Assembly: GCA_030762935.1 (NCBI GenBank)
Contig: CM060882.1
Location: 21,891,001-21,955,000, forward strand
DNA length: 64,000 nucleotides
Direction: 5' to 3'
Origin: Hymenopus coronatus
Taxonomy: Eukaryota; Arthropoda; Insecta; Mantodea; Hymenopodidae
Translations under genes and position numbers: made by a program
Part shown: piece after piece, positions 42,301-54,776 of the stretch
Layout: each line of letters opens with the position of its first letter
How positions within the stretch are numbered: the first letter of the stretch is position 1
Notes under the pieces: model-generated
Seen by the model: only the letters and a program-made list of their open reading frames with translations
Told to the model about the DNA's origin: nothing
Databases searched by the model: none

Positions 42301-45300
42301 TATGTTCCCCTCATGGACTACCAGACAATTCCAGAAGATAGTTTAATAATTTCAATATAGTTTTAGGCACCCCAGAATAGATTTAGTACCAAAAATCTCA
42401 TCAATTCCAGCAACATAAACAAAATTAAAAAGTACAAAAAACCAGGTATATACAGAATCATGGTAAATACTGTGATAAAATAAGTATTTGATATAAATTG
42501 TGTGTTTTAATAAGATCTAAGTTTTTTGTGTAATCATAATAATAATTTCATCCAGTTTATTAATACAATAATTTTGGACATGTCATTAAATTCATACATG
42601 CTTTTATACAGAATCACAATATAGCTCATCCAAATTAGTAAGATTTCTCTCATATTCTCGGGCTTCAAGCCAGGTGTAATGATGAAGAGTCATCAACGTT
42701 TCGGGAGCGTGCATATCTCCCATCATCATTGAAGCCCGAGAATGTTTGGAATATGTTCGTCGCCAGGAAAGCTTCAGATCTTATTTCAAGATTTCTCTCT
42801 CATGGTTTACCAGTTATGCAAAAGTTATCAGAATGAAGAGAAACTCAGAAGCTATTCCAAGATAATTCATATTATACATTTCATTTGTTGTAAAAATATT
42901 AAACATATAGTATTTTAATAAAAATCTTTAAGAACCAATTTTAAGAAATTCAAAGGTTTTGAAAAATGTTCCATCTAAAGTATCCATCTAAGGGGTGGGG
43001 AGATTTGCCTCCAAATCTGTGTTGCATCCTTGGAAGATGTTGAATTTAATAATAATAATAATAATGATAATGAATACCTCAAAAATATATGCAACAAATT
43101 GTGTGTTCTAACAAGCCCTACATTTTCTGTTAAGTAAGTTTTTGTCTATCTCTTACGTTACCAGTTATGCAAAATTCCACAAAATTCATCCTAATAAAGA
43201 TGACTTTAGAGGCTATTCACAGAAAATTCAAGATATACATTTTATTTGTCATGTAGATATCTTTAATACACAACATGTTAATTAAAATTGTTACAGCCAT
43301 TTTTGAGAAAATCAAATTTTTTGAAATTTTTCCCATGTAAAGGTAACCGGGATGGAGGGGGGGGGGGATTTTCTTGAAAATCTTTGTCGCATTCTTGGGA
43401 GATACCAAGCTTAAATACCAAATTTGGTATTTAATGGGCCTTTCGTTTTTGAGCTATGCTGTCTATCGATACACACAGACATTTTACTAATATTGCTTTT
43501 TTTCATATTCCAGTGAAATCTTGGTATAAATTTTTGGTGCAATACAACATGCTCTGTATACACTATGTACATAGTACACGTAAAGAAAGTAATAACATGT
43601 AACAGGACAAGGACTCATTAAGATTTCTAGTTTAGTGTTTTGATTCATGCATTAGTACATGGAGAAAGAGACTCAAAAGTACAATGTGAAGTTTTATAAT
43701 TAGTGTTGTGAGGAAAGGACAGCAACTGAAGTAATGTATCATACATTTATTAAATTACCTGAAGAAATAAAACTAATCAAAAATACTGATGAAAGCAATA
43801 ACAAGGTGCTTATAATTAGGAATTGTAAAAAAATTATATTTGGAAATAATCACTGTATTTGCAAATAATTATTATATTTAATGAATACACAACATGTACA
43901 CATTTTCATGGATGAAATAAATTGAACTTGAACTATATAATGCACTGAATATAAAACTACATTATGTGCTAAAGTGAGTGTTATTTAATAAAATGCACAA
44001 TATTATTAAAGTATATTGGTGGTGTTCATGATCTTAAAACAATGCATAGAAAAGAACTGGATTCATGTTACTTCTATTTTGAACAGATTTCATTGCATTA
44101 CCATATTTATCCCAATACAACACAATATTTTTTCCAAAATATTAATGTTGAGAACCGGGGGTTGTCCTGCATTTGTGATATATAATTTCCGAATACCAAG
44201 TGGGAAAAAGTAACTTTGCAGGTATGGCAGTGCATACTCTGAGGGAAATGGTAAAGATTACCACCAAGGTTGTGACATATGCTGCAGACAAAAGGTTAGC
44301 TGTTAATGGGTCTATAAACGTCTCATTGCAGAAAAGATTTCTCTACGAACTAAATAAAATTAGAGGACTTCCTACCATATCAGTGGCTGCATGTAATGCA
44401 CTAGAAAACCAATGGTTAAGCAGAAAGAAAAAGATTTAGATGCACGTTTCCCCATCTCCCACTGCACATATACCAATATATTTACATTTTCCACTCTGCC
44501 ACCCACAACATTTTATGATATATTATATTATGTTGTCTTAATAGAAAATCATATCCATTATTATCATTACAGCTATCCTGCTGCTGCCACCATCAATACA
44601 TTCTAACATTGCATACATATGCATTTCTATACTCTGCTCTCCAATCTCTCTCCTGTTCAAATGTGAATTTACACAAACTATTTAGGTAAAACATTTTAAA
44701 ACATTGTATTATATTAGCTATGTTGTCTTAATAGAAAATCTTTCAATTATAATTGTTTCAATTGCACTATTGCTATCACCTTCTCTGACCGCACACATAC
44801 TGGTATATGATTCAGTTCTACCCTCTCCCTCACTCCTACTCACTACATGAATTTCTGCACAAATTCAAATTAAGTGAATAAAAGAGGGATTTAATTAGCT
44901 TAATTGTCCCTTAGTTTCTTCAAAATTTACGACAAAACTTTAAAAATTTAATTTAAACAATTAAGTTACCATGTCTTCTTTTTATATAGATGATTTTTTA
45001 AATTCCAAAATTAAGTTTTGAAAAACGAGGGCCATCTTGCATTTGAGGTAATCTCGTATATTTCAGATAAATACGGCAACAAACTTTAGCATTTTAATTG
45101 CACTTAAAAATGCACTCTAATTTTGACAGCATGTAATAATGCTTCACAATGGAAATATAGAGAGAGAGACTGCCAAATAAAATTTTGGTTAATAAAATTT
45201 ATGTAAGATGCTGACATTTTAAGACCCATCTCCGTAGTTTGCAATTTCAATGGTATTTTGTCAAAAATTGTGCATTTCTAATGCCAGATCAATAAAGAGA

Positions 45301-48300
45301 AACAAAGTTCAACACCTACTTGTAATGCTCAGCTGCAGCTTCAAATTCACCAAGAAATATGTGTGAATTTCCCAAATTACTATTAGCTCGGCGCTCAGCT
45401 GCTTTATCACCAAACTCCCGAGCTATTTTCAGTCTCTGGAAATGAAAAACCAATCTTGATAGTAAACATTATTTTAAATGAATACTTTTGGATACCATAT
45501 AAATAGCATTTGATTGTACAAGCCAGACTTATCCAAGGTAATTGGAACCAAGGGTAGCTTGGATACCAGAAAACTTGCTTAAGAGGGAACATGTAGGAAG
45601 TCACGGTTTATGGTTATACTAATTGATGGAAGGGTTGCCTTTAAGGAAATATGTATTTAATTCAACTAATGTACATATTATAAAAATGGAAGTACAGTAT
45701 TATTTACAATATATATTTTTTTTATTCAAGTTACAGTTTCATTGCAAAAAATGTCCTCTACAGTTTGTTGTTTGAGATTGTTACTACCCTTTCTTGCCAC
45801 TACGTTGCACACCTGTTTCATCCAAAGTAAATCTTGTGGTGTGGACTTCTCTTGTTGTTCTATGTAAGCGAGGTCTGATTTAAATGTGCATAGACCTTCT
45901 GTGTGAGGAATGCATTGCATGCCTTCAGTTATCTTTGCTATCCTTTAGTCACAGTGTTCCAAACATACAAATTCAGCAATGTCATTGTCAGTTGCTGCAC
46001 CTTGTCTCCATTCCACCAATCCTTGACGTCCTCTTAGTTCACAGGCTCAGTAACAGGAAGATTATTTGTTAGAGGCACAAGCTCTTAAACATCATTATTA
46101 GGGTCCTAGGTTGCTGTAGATAGCACTTAATTTTCAACAAGGTATGATGTGAAGTATTTAAATGCATCCGGGGAAATCTAAGTAAGTGAAACTATAATGT
46201 CCACAATTGACTCAAATTAGTTACGTAATTAAGCACTTAATTTTGTTTATAACAAAACTACTGCATGCTTTCATTTGCCACTCATCTTAGTAACAAATCA
46301 CAGAGCAACGGCGCATGAAACAATGTGTTAACATTGAGATACTACTAACTAAAGCAACATACAATGATGCAGAAGTAAGCGTGAAGGTGTACAAACTGCC
46401 CTGATTCCTGCCAAAGTTTGTCTATATGAACTCATTTGTACACTCATCTTGAGGGGTGTTGGGTTAGTTTGTTATACATTGTTATGAATTTTACTGTTAA
46501 TTTAATTAACTTCACGAAATTATTGACTCGGTTAACATGGAGTCTAGGAAAAGCAGGCTTCTACTGTATTAAATTTATTTCATGGCAAATGCTCTCCAAA
46601 ATTATTATGGGAAAATTGAAATGCTTACATTATACGTATAATAAATATTATACCATATAATTAGAGAAACAACTCTTATTACTGACATAAAACCATTTTT
46701 GAGCCTTGATCACATAGTCCATAAAATGTTGTCATCATCAGAATATTTTTATAATATTAAGGAAACAATATTACTGAAAATAAAATCATCTTTAAAGCAA
46801 AATGCATACTTACAGGATCAATACACAAATTAACTGCATAATCCCCACTGATACAAAGGCATTATAAGAATAATAAATTTCAGATTAATAATTCATTAGC
46901 AAATTAAAATTAGTTTAGTCTAGACAGTTCAGATTCCAGTGTTTGCTATTTACTGTGGATGTACTTGAGTCCTTAGGCTTATACAAATTCAAGCTACTAA
47001 TAATCTGAATTTATTAATGCTTAGCTGATAATAGTGATGTGAAATTTAAACCTAAGAGAAAGTTTGATTGGTAGAGAAACACTTTCATATCACATCACAC
47101 CGAACTTACACTCTTAAAGCCTACAAAATTCACAAGAGCTGGAACCTTGGGGAAAAAAATAATGAAATATAAACACTGCTTAGTGAATTTCGAATTGCTG
47201 TCACCGAATCAGTTTTGCAAGTAAACCACGCCACCACTAAATGTCAACACAAACCAGCAACACACAACAGATAGCCAGCAACAGTAACCAGTCCATTTCT
47301 GAAAATGGGAGCAAAATGTTCTCAAAACTAGTCCATGAAAGTGTTTCTATTCTGACTCAAACCTTCTCTTTTTTAATGTTTATTATTACTGTATTAATGA
47401 CAATTCTATGATGTAGCTTCTCCATAAAAAGCAACAATTCAAAGAAATGATATTTAAACCTGGAAGTTTAATTGAGTTGGATCATAGTAACACTATAACA
47501 TCACTAACTTACTTTTTACCTGGACATGTTTCAAAGCGTGTGTGTGCTTTATCATCAGCAGTTTGAGTCTGCTGAAGATAAAGCACACACACGCTTTGAA
47601 ACATGTCCAGGAAAAATTATCTGTTAGTGATGTTATAGTGTTACTCTGGTCCAACTCAAACTTCTAATTCAAATACAACATAGTTTGGTTATAAAATAAG
47701 TTGAATTTACACTTGAATTGCTTCACTAAGTAATAACATCACAGTTACTAACTTCTGTGCACAAATTATACTGAAACTTATTTGAAATTTCATTGGCAAA
47801 ATGTATTTCTTGTAGGAATTCCTTCTTAATCCATGTGGTATTGATAACAATACTAAACCTTGAATTAAGCGTCCAACAACAATTGCATATCTCTTTAAAA
47901 GGGAGTAAATTAATACAGCTATCAGCTGCAATGGAAAACAAAATACCTGTACTTCAAATTCTTTGTTTGTTTGTTCCCACCACGAGCGATGATCAAGGAC
48001 ATTGAACATGTCATACAAATATGAGATATGCAATACAACTAATTACACCACCAAGCTTTTTTCTTTCTTTCTTCCCTCATCATGCAATATCTAAGAGAAG
48101 ATGAGAATTTCTAAACTGCCATCATTTCAAAAGTGAAGTTCTCTACATGCATTATTGTAAGAGAAACAATAATGAACAATATGTGGTATTAATTTGTAAT
48201 GAACAAGTGTAAATCATCAATACATGCAGTGGAATATTTACCTGTTGCATAACACATTAAAAATTTCTTAAAGTATAAGAGGAATGAGCATATAGGAATC

Positions 48301-51300
48301 TTTTTAAATCTTTCTTGAAAATGTTATGTTCATTAGAATTATCTAACAGTTTTAGATAATGTAGAAGGTTATTATAAATGTGCATTGCAGCACAGTATGG
48401 AACAGTTTTAAGCTATTTGCTGGTCTATGAAAATCACATGAGTGCCTTGTATTGTGGTCAGGTATATCAAGGTTTGTGTGAAGTTACTGCAATTATTTGC
48501 AAAGATAGTTAAAGAGAGAATATATGTAATTCATAAGCAAGAGTAAGAATATTTTGTTTTAAATAAGGGCCTACAATGGTATTAAGTGTTTCTGTGCCAT
48601 TTACACATTATTAATTATTAACAGCACTTTAGTACAATAATCACCCAGATTAATTAGTGAGTCAACTTATTTAAGTGGAAAACATATATCTGAAGCTATT
48701 TGCTACCATATCAGTTCCCATTCGATTGCCAACATCAATTCTGTTGTCAACTGGCGGGATTTCAAAATTGAAAATGTGGTTCCTATTATTCCAGATATAG
48801 ATATTCCCCCTAAACTGTTTCTTGCAATGTTTTTAGTGCTTTCAGACTTTATTTATGGTGATTTGGTTCTTTCCAAAAGTGCCAAGCTGCCAGTGATTTG
48901 TCTTCTTGCTTTGTTTCGAGGGTTCTTTTGCTCTTAGATTTACGTTTTTTTCCCCCAATGTAGATTTTTTTTCAGTCACAGCCACACTTGAATAATCCCA
49001 GTTCTTTTTCCTTTGGGATGTCATCTTTTAATTTCAAATTTGATGTGTTTTTGATGGAGCAACTGTTTTTGGGGGCCAAAGTTATATTGTTTAAAGACTC
49101 TTGGGTCTTTATAGTTAGCTGTTGGGCGGAATGTGAATTTCCTAAACAAAATTTGAAAATAAAAGATGACATCTCACAAGAAAACAGGCCAGGAATATTC
49201 CAGTTCATTGGCAATAACAGTGAAAAAAAAAAGAAAGATAAAACACGAGCAAAAGAACACCTCTGAAATATAAAACAAAACAAAAGAAAGACAAACGAGT
49301 GGTAGCTTGGTATTTTTGGAAAGATCAAATCCATAAGTAGATATCTGCAAGTACTAAAATACATCAAAGGAAAAACTGAGGTAAACAGTTTGGGAGAATA
49401 TCTACATCTGGAAGAACAAAAATAGTGTTTTAATTTTGAAATCCTCCCTCTAATTTAAAGGTTCACAAAACCACAACCTGGGACAAGGCCAAACACTGTG
49501 ATGGATGATGGCGGCAGTTGAACAGGAACTGATGATGGGAGCAAATAGCTTCAGAAACATGTTTTCCATTTAAATAAGTAGTGTGTGTTACAAATCGGCT
49601 TACTAATTAATCTCAATAATTAGGACACATCATTGGCATAGAGTTCACCCTACTTAATTGTAATTTTATGGCAACCATCGCTATACCTTTGCCACTGAAT
49701 CTTTGCACTTGAAAGCTAGCAATAAGTTGTTACACTCCTAGAAAACTTTACCCATTAGACTTCTTAAATAAATCACAAGGCAGCATTCCAGTTTTTTTTT
49801 TTTTGGTAGAGTTTAACGCCCACTTTAACTACTGATGATACATGAATGAAGATGGAGCACAGGTGGAATGCGATGGTGGGGGAAACCGGAGAACCTGCCC
49901 CAGCGCCGGTTTGTCCACCACAAATCTCATATGAGGTTGTCTGGGATCGAACCCAGGCCTAGGTGAGAGGAAGTGGTCTAACCACTCGGCCACGGCACGG
50001 CCAACATTCCAGTTGGGATCGGTCACTGGACATGGCTCTGTTTCCGATCTGACATTTCCAACAACTTATAACCACATACGTTGGCTTGTTCCAACTGACT
50101 TTTCATTTTTGAGTTACACTGCACAGATCTTTTTCTAAAAATGCTCTTTTTTGGATTCAGAAGGCATCAAAACATATATTTCTGTGGAAATCTCTGCAAA
50201 GAATTATGGGTGGAATACAATAATTCCCCATGTGCCTGCATCATTAGTGTGGGAGTAGCGTGTCCGCCTCTCATTCAAGAGGTTATCAGTTTGAATGTTG
50301 CTTGGGGTGATTACCTGAATAAGTCTATTTTCAGGGGCTTTCCCTTATCCTAAGAAGACAGATGTCGAGTAACTTCAGCTTCATGGGCCCTGAGATCATT
50401 TCACTGATTTCATTCCTTGGCAAATATGACCAACAAGGTTGAAAGATGTCATAAGCTTTATATATTATAGATAAATAAAGACACTTCCTACTATATCACG
50501 TGTACTTTACCATCATGCATGATTAACTTACCTCTTCGTGGTAATGAATGGCCTGCTGGAAATTTCCCAGCAGATAATATGTATTTCCCAGGTTCCCACA
50601 AGCTCGACCTTGGGCTGCCCTCTCATTGAGTTCTCGCATCAACTCCAAATTTTCCCTGCAATTACATAAACATATGAATGCTGTAAAGATCAGTGTCCTG
50701 TTCCACAATATTTACAGTTTACATATAACGAGGAATTATAGATGTTTGTAAACTGCTTCATAATAAAAGTTTGAGGAACTTTACAAACCTGGAAAAGCAA
50801 TTGACAAAAATCTGATGTGTTCCATTGACGATACCTGTTTCTCTAACAAACTATTCTTACAAAAGATTATTCTTTTATCTACATCATGATAAACAAGATA
50901 AACATTAGCAGAAATCTTATTATTTAGTTCCTTATAAGTAGAGAAATTATTAAAGGAAATAAAGAAATACACAAGGCTAAACAGACAATCAACTCTTTTT
51001 AAGCCGTTCTCCGTGTGATACAATTGAAATTTGGATCTCTTTACATGCCTGGAGTAAAACAAAAGATAAATGAGATTACCTCCGTGGTCAAGTGGACAGC
51101 GAGCTGACTTCTCAACCGGAGGTCACGGGTTCAATTCCTGGCTGGGGTAGGGAATTTTTCTTTAGCCAGAATTATTCCCTATTCCCCACAGAGTCTGGAA
51201 GTATGTTCGTGAGAGTGAATGTGTGTGCGTGTGTGTTTGAGGAAAATAAAATGATTTAAACCAACATAAATGAACTTACAGACAAGTTGTTTGACGTGCA

Positions 51301-54300
51301 AAGCCTCCAATATGACCTTAGATTGAAAATTAGTTGAGTTGATTTTGTAATACCAATCACTTACTTTTTATTTTGCAAAACATGTTTCAGAAGTCATGTA
51401 CTTCCATTATCAGTTCCTTTGGTCGATGCCAGTATTGCTTGCTGTGGTGGTTGTCTCTGTCCCCGGTGGTGGTTTGATGAACCTCAGTATCAGTAGGTTG
51501 CCTGGCAGGATTTCGAAATTGAAAATGTGGTTCTTGTTTTTCCAAATATATACATTTTCCCAAACTTTTAATTCTGTCTTCCTTGTGATTTTTTGAGAAT
51601 TTTTGGGCTTCTATTTATGGTGTGCTTCTCTTTCCAAAAATGCCAAGCTACAGCGGATTTGTTTGCTTGTTTGAGTTTAATATTTCTGTGGTGTTCTTTT
51701 GCTCTTGCTTTTATATTTCTTTTTGTTTGGACGATGTAGATTTTTTCACAGTCATTGCAGCTGAACTAATATATTCCTGGTTTGTTTTCTTATGGGATAT
51801 CAAATAAAAAAAAAAGAAGAAGGAGAAAGAAAGTAAGTAAGTAAGTGATGTAGTGTTACAAAATCGACTCAACTAATTTTTAATTGTTGTCACAAAGTCC
51901 ACCATATATCAGTAATGACCTTAAATGCTGAAGGGGGCTATATAAATGATACAAAAAACAAAAAGGTAAATGAAACGAATGTTGACTCTTGTTTGAGCAA
52001 AGTTTTAAGTATTTTAAAATAGAAACAAATAACAAGGAAAATCTTAGAAATGATTAACTCTCAAAAAAAATATATATGACATAAGTTGTGTGTTTTAACA
52101 TGACCTATATCTTTTTACTTTCTCTACACGTAATATGAACATAGTGTATAGAGAAGGTATTGTAATGCACCCAAAAATTTGATACTGAGATTTCACCAGA
52201 AATACAGGTTTTAGCACCCCCTGAATCCAAAAAAGGCATTTTTAGAAAAAGGTCTATATGTGTGTGTCTGTGACTAGTATAGCTCAAAAATGAAAAGATG
52301 TTAAACACAAACTTGGCATTTAAGTTTGTTATCTTCCAAGGATGCCTAACAAAGATTTTTAAGAAAACCCCCCACCCCAAACTACCTTTTACATTGAACA
52401 TTTTTCGAAAATTTTGATTTTCTCAAAAATGGCGCTAATGATTAAAATACTTTATGTATTAGATATTTTATGACAAACAAAATGTATATCTTGAATCTTC
52501 TGGGAATAGCCCCAAGAGATCTCTTTATTATAGATGACTTTTATATAACTGGCAAACTGTAAGAGATAAGCCACTTAAACTTTTCAGAACTGGGAATACA
52601 TCTTTTTTCTTCTCATTTGTTTACCGAACCTCAATTGTTTCACATAGCGAACGAATTTTAAAGGACGAGACTATCACTTTAGCCTGTGCATTTTCTTTTT
52701 CCCTTCTACTTACAAGGAAGCTAGCTAGTAATAAGACTAATTCTGCTTTTGTTTATCTTGATTAGAATATGTAGATAACAGATAAATGTTTTGAATAAAA
52801 GGTTTGTTAAATGAATGGCGCTTTATTTATGGACGCTCTTTAACTACTGTGGTTCTCAGCGTCCCATTCTATACTGGGCAAGAAAGACCGCTTAATTTTG
52901 CTCAGAGGCCTTCTCTATCAGACTTGAGGTTCTTTAACATACTGTAAATTTATGACACAGGACCCACAGCTTTACTTCCCTTCCAAAGGAAGCCATGTTA
53001 AGGATTTTTATGCCTGAAAAAATCCATCATCCTCTGCCGGGTTTGCACCCGTAACCTTGGGTATATGAAGTTACCCAAGGTCGTGGGTTCAAACCTAGCA
53101 GAGGGGAAGGAAAAAAAAAAAAAGGTTTGTTAACCAAACAGCTAGAGATCATGTGAATGGAACACATTAGATCTTTTCCCTCTTACTTACAAAGAACCAA
53201 GTAATAAGGGCAATTTCTGCTAATGTTTATCTTGATTATCATGAAGTAGATAGAAGAATAAGTTTTTAACACTAATTTGTTACAGAGATGCAAACAAAGT
53301 GTGGAATGGAACACAGCAGATTTTTGGATTCAGGGGCTCCCAAAACATATATTTCTGAGAAATCTCGGTATTGAATTTTTGGGTGCAATACAAAACCTTC
53401 TCTATACGCTATGTAAATAGTATGTGTAAAGAAAGTAAAAATACCATTGTCACTTTGTAACAGGTGTTCAGCTTTTTTTTTTGTTGTTGTTAGTTTAATC
53501 TCCTTTAACCTGGTTTGGTCATATCGGACGATGAATGAAATTGATGATATGATGCTCAAATGATCTCAGGGTCCATGGAGCTTAAAGTTACTCGACATTC
53601 GTCTTATCAGGATAAGGGAAAACCCCGAAAAAAAAACCTTACCCGGGTAACTCACCCTAAGCAAGATTCGAACTCACGACCTTTTGAACGTGAGGCAGAC
53701 ATGCTACCACCACACTACCCAGGCAGGTGTGTTCGGCTTTAATTTGACTGCCTCTCATACAAGTTAACAACTAGTGTAAAAAGTTTTCACTAATACATAC
53801 TCATAGTACTTGACAGCTTGCTGCAGACAGGTCCTGACATCCTCTGGAAATTCACCTGGGTCTTGTTGACCTACTCGTCCTATATGTTTGCCTTTTGCAT
53901 GGTAAACATTCCCCAAATTATATAAAGCTCTTCCTTCACTTAACTGTAATCATAAAATATGCCAATCAATTCGAGAATTGTCATAGGTTCATTAACAACT
54001 CTAAATAGTACATAAAATACCAAGTGAGTCGAGTTTACATAAGTTTCACAGACAATGACACAATTAGTTCAAAGATCTAATATTTTCTTTCTCTTTTTAA
54101 TGTACTTATTGTAACTAGCATATTAAACAAATGTTCATCAGAATGCAAAATAAAATAAGAAAATAAACTATGGATACATGTTAGTTCATAGTTATAACAT
54201 AAATCAATATCACTTTTCTTGTCATGGAAGTTTGAAAACAGTGTTTTTATAATCATTTAATCAACTTCACAAATTAATAAATCAATGTTTACATTAAACT

Positions 54301-54696
54301 TATACAATAACATGCTTATTGATTTATAAATCACTACACCAGGTTGACGGATATCCTGGGACACCATAGCCTCAAATATTGTGGTTACTAAGTTGTGTAT
54401 TATCCTTGTCACATAACTTAGTTCATACATATCAACCCAGTAGCAGTGCAGTGCTGCATGTTCTAATGCAAGGAGAGAGACTCTAAGGGCTATATTACAG
54501 GCAGCAGCTATAGTGAAGTAATTGATAGCTAATCTTTGCAAGTTTATGTGAGGCATATCAAGGAACAAATCTGCAATAACCAACAAACAAAACAAGAACT
54601 ACATTTTAACATAACTTAGGTAGCTTTTTATTCCAAAGGAGCAGACATTTTTTAATAGATGTGCTAGGTGGTTGTTCTAACACTTTAGTTCTGGAA

Positions 54697-54776
<80 letters not shown>

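Larger units (their letters stand above)
47472..47658. repeat. Palindrome of two opposed Penelope ends
   Basis: Two arms of about 90 bp (47472-47561 and 47569-47658) around a 7-base centre TTTGAGT. Each arm has a hammerhead core, then CCAGG(T/A)AAAA, then GTTAGTGATGTTATAGTGTT and CCAACTCAA. The latter resembles the ends at 26405 and 51850. No protein-coding sequence between the arms. Confidence 0.9.
48630..49625. mobile_element. Head-to-head pair of Penelope-like relics
   Basis: From the centre at about 49135, the minus strand reads KDDIPKEKELGLFKCGCD and then AAWHFWKEPNH. The plus strand reads LKIKDDISQENRPGIFQFIG and then a kinase-free, lysine-rich stretch with LGIFGK. Both are GIY-YIG regions of the same family, truncated at the same point. 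Both outer ends carry hammerhead-like cores and TTTTCCA(C/T)TTAAATAAGT. Confidence 0.75.

Noticed and set aside
51072..51160. tRNA genes (A and B boxes at 51072, 31756, 49793 and similar sites)
   Set aside because: They lack a foldable cloverleaf with proper acceptor stem, have shared non-tRNA bodies and A-rich tails, and some have target duplications, so they are SINEs.
54257..54570. Alternative last exon of pins
   Set aside because: Pins exon b ends in phase 0, while this exon needs one base from the previous exon. No TPR or GoLoco features.
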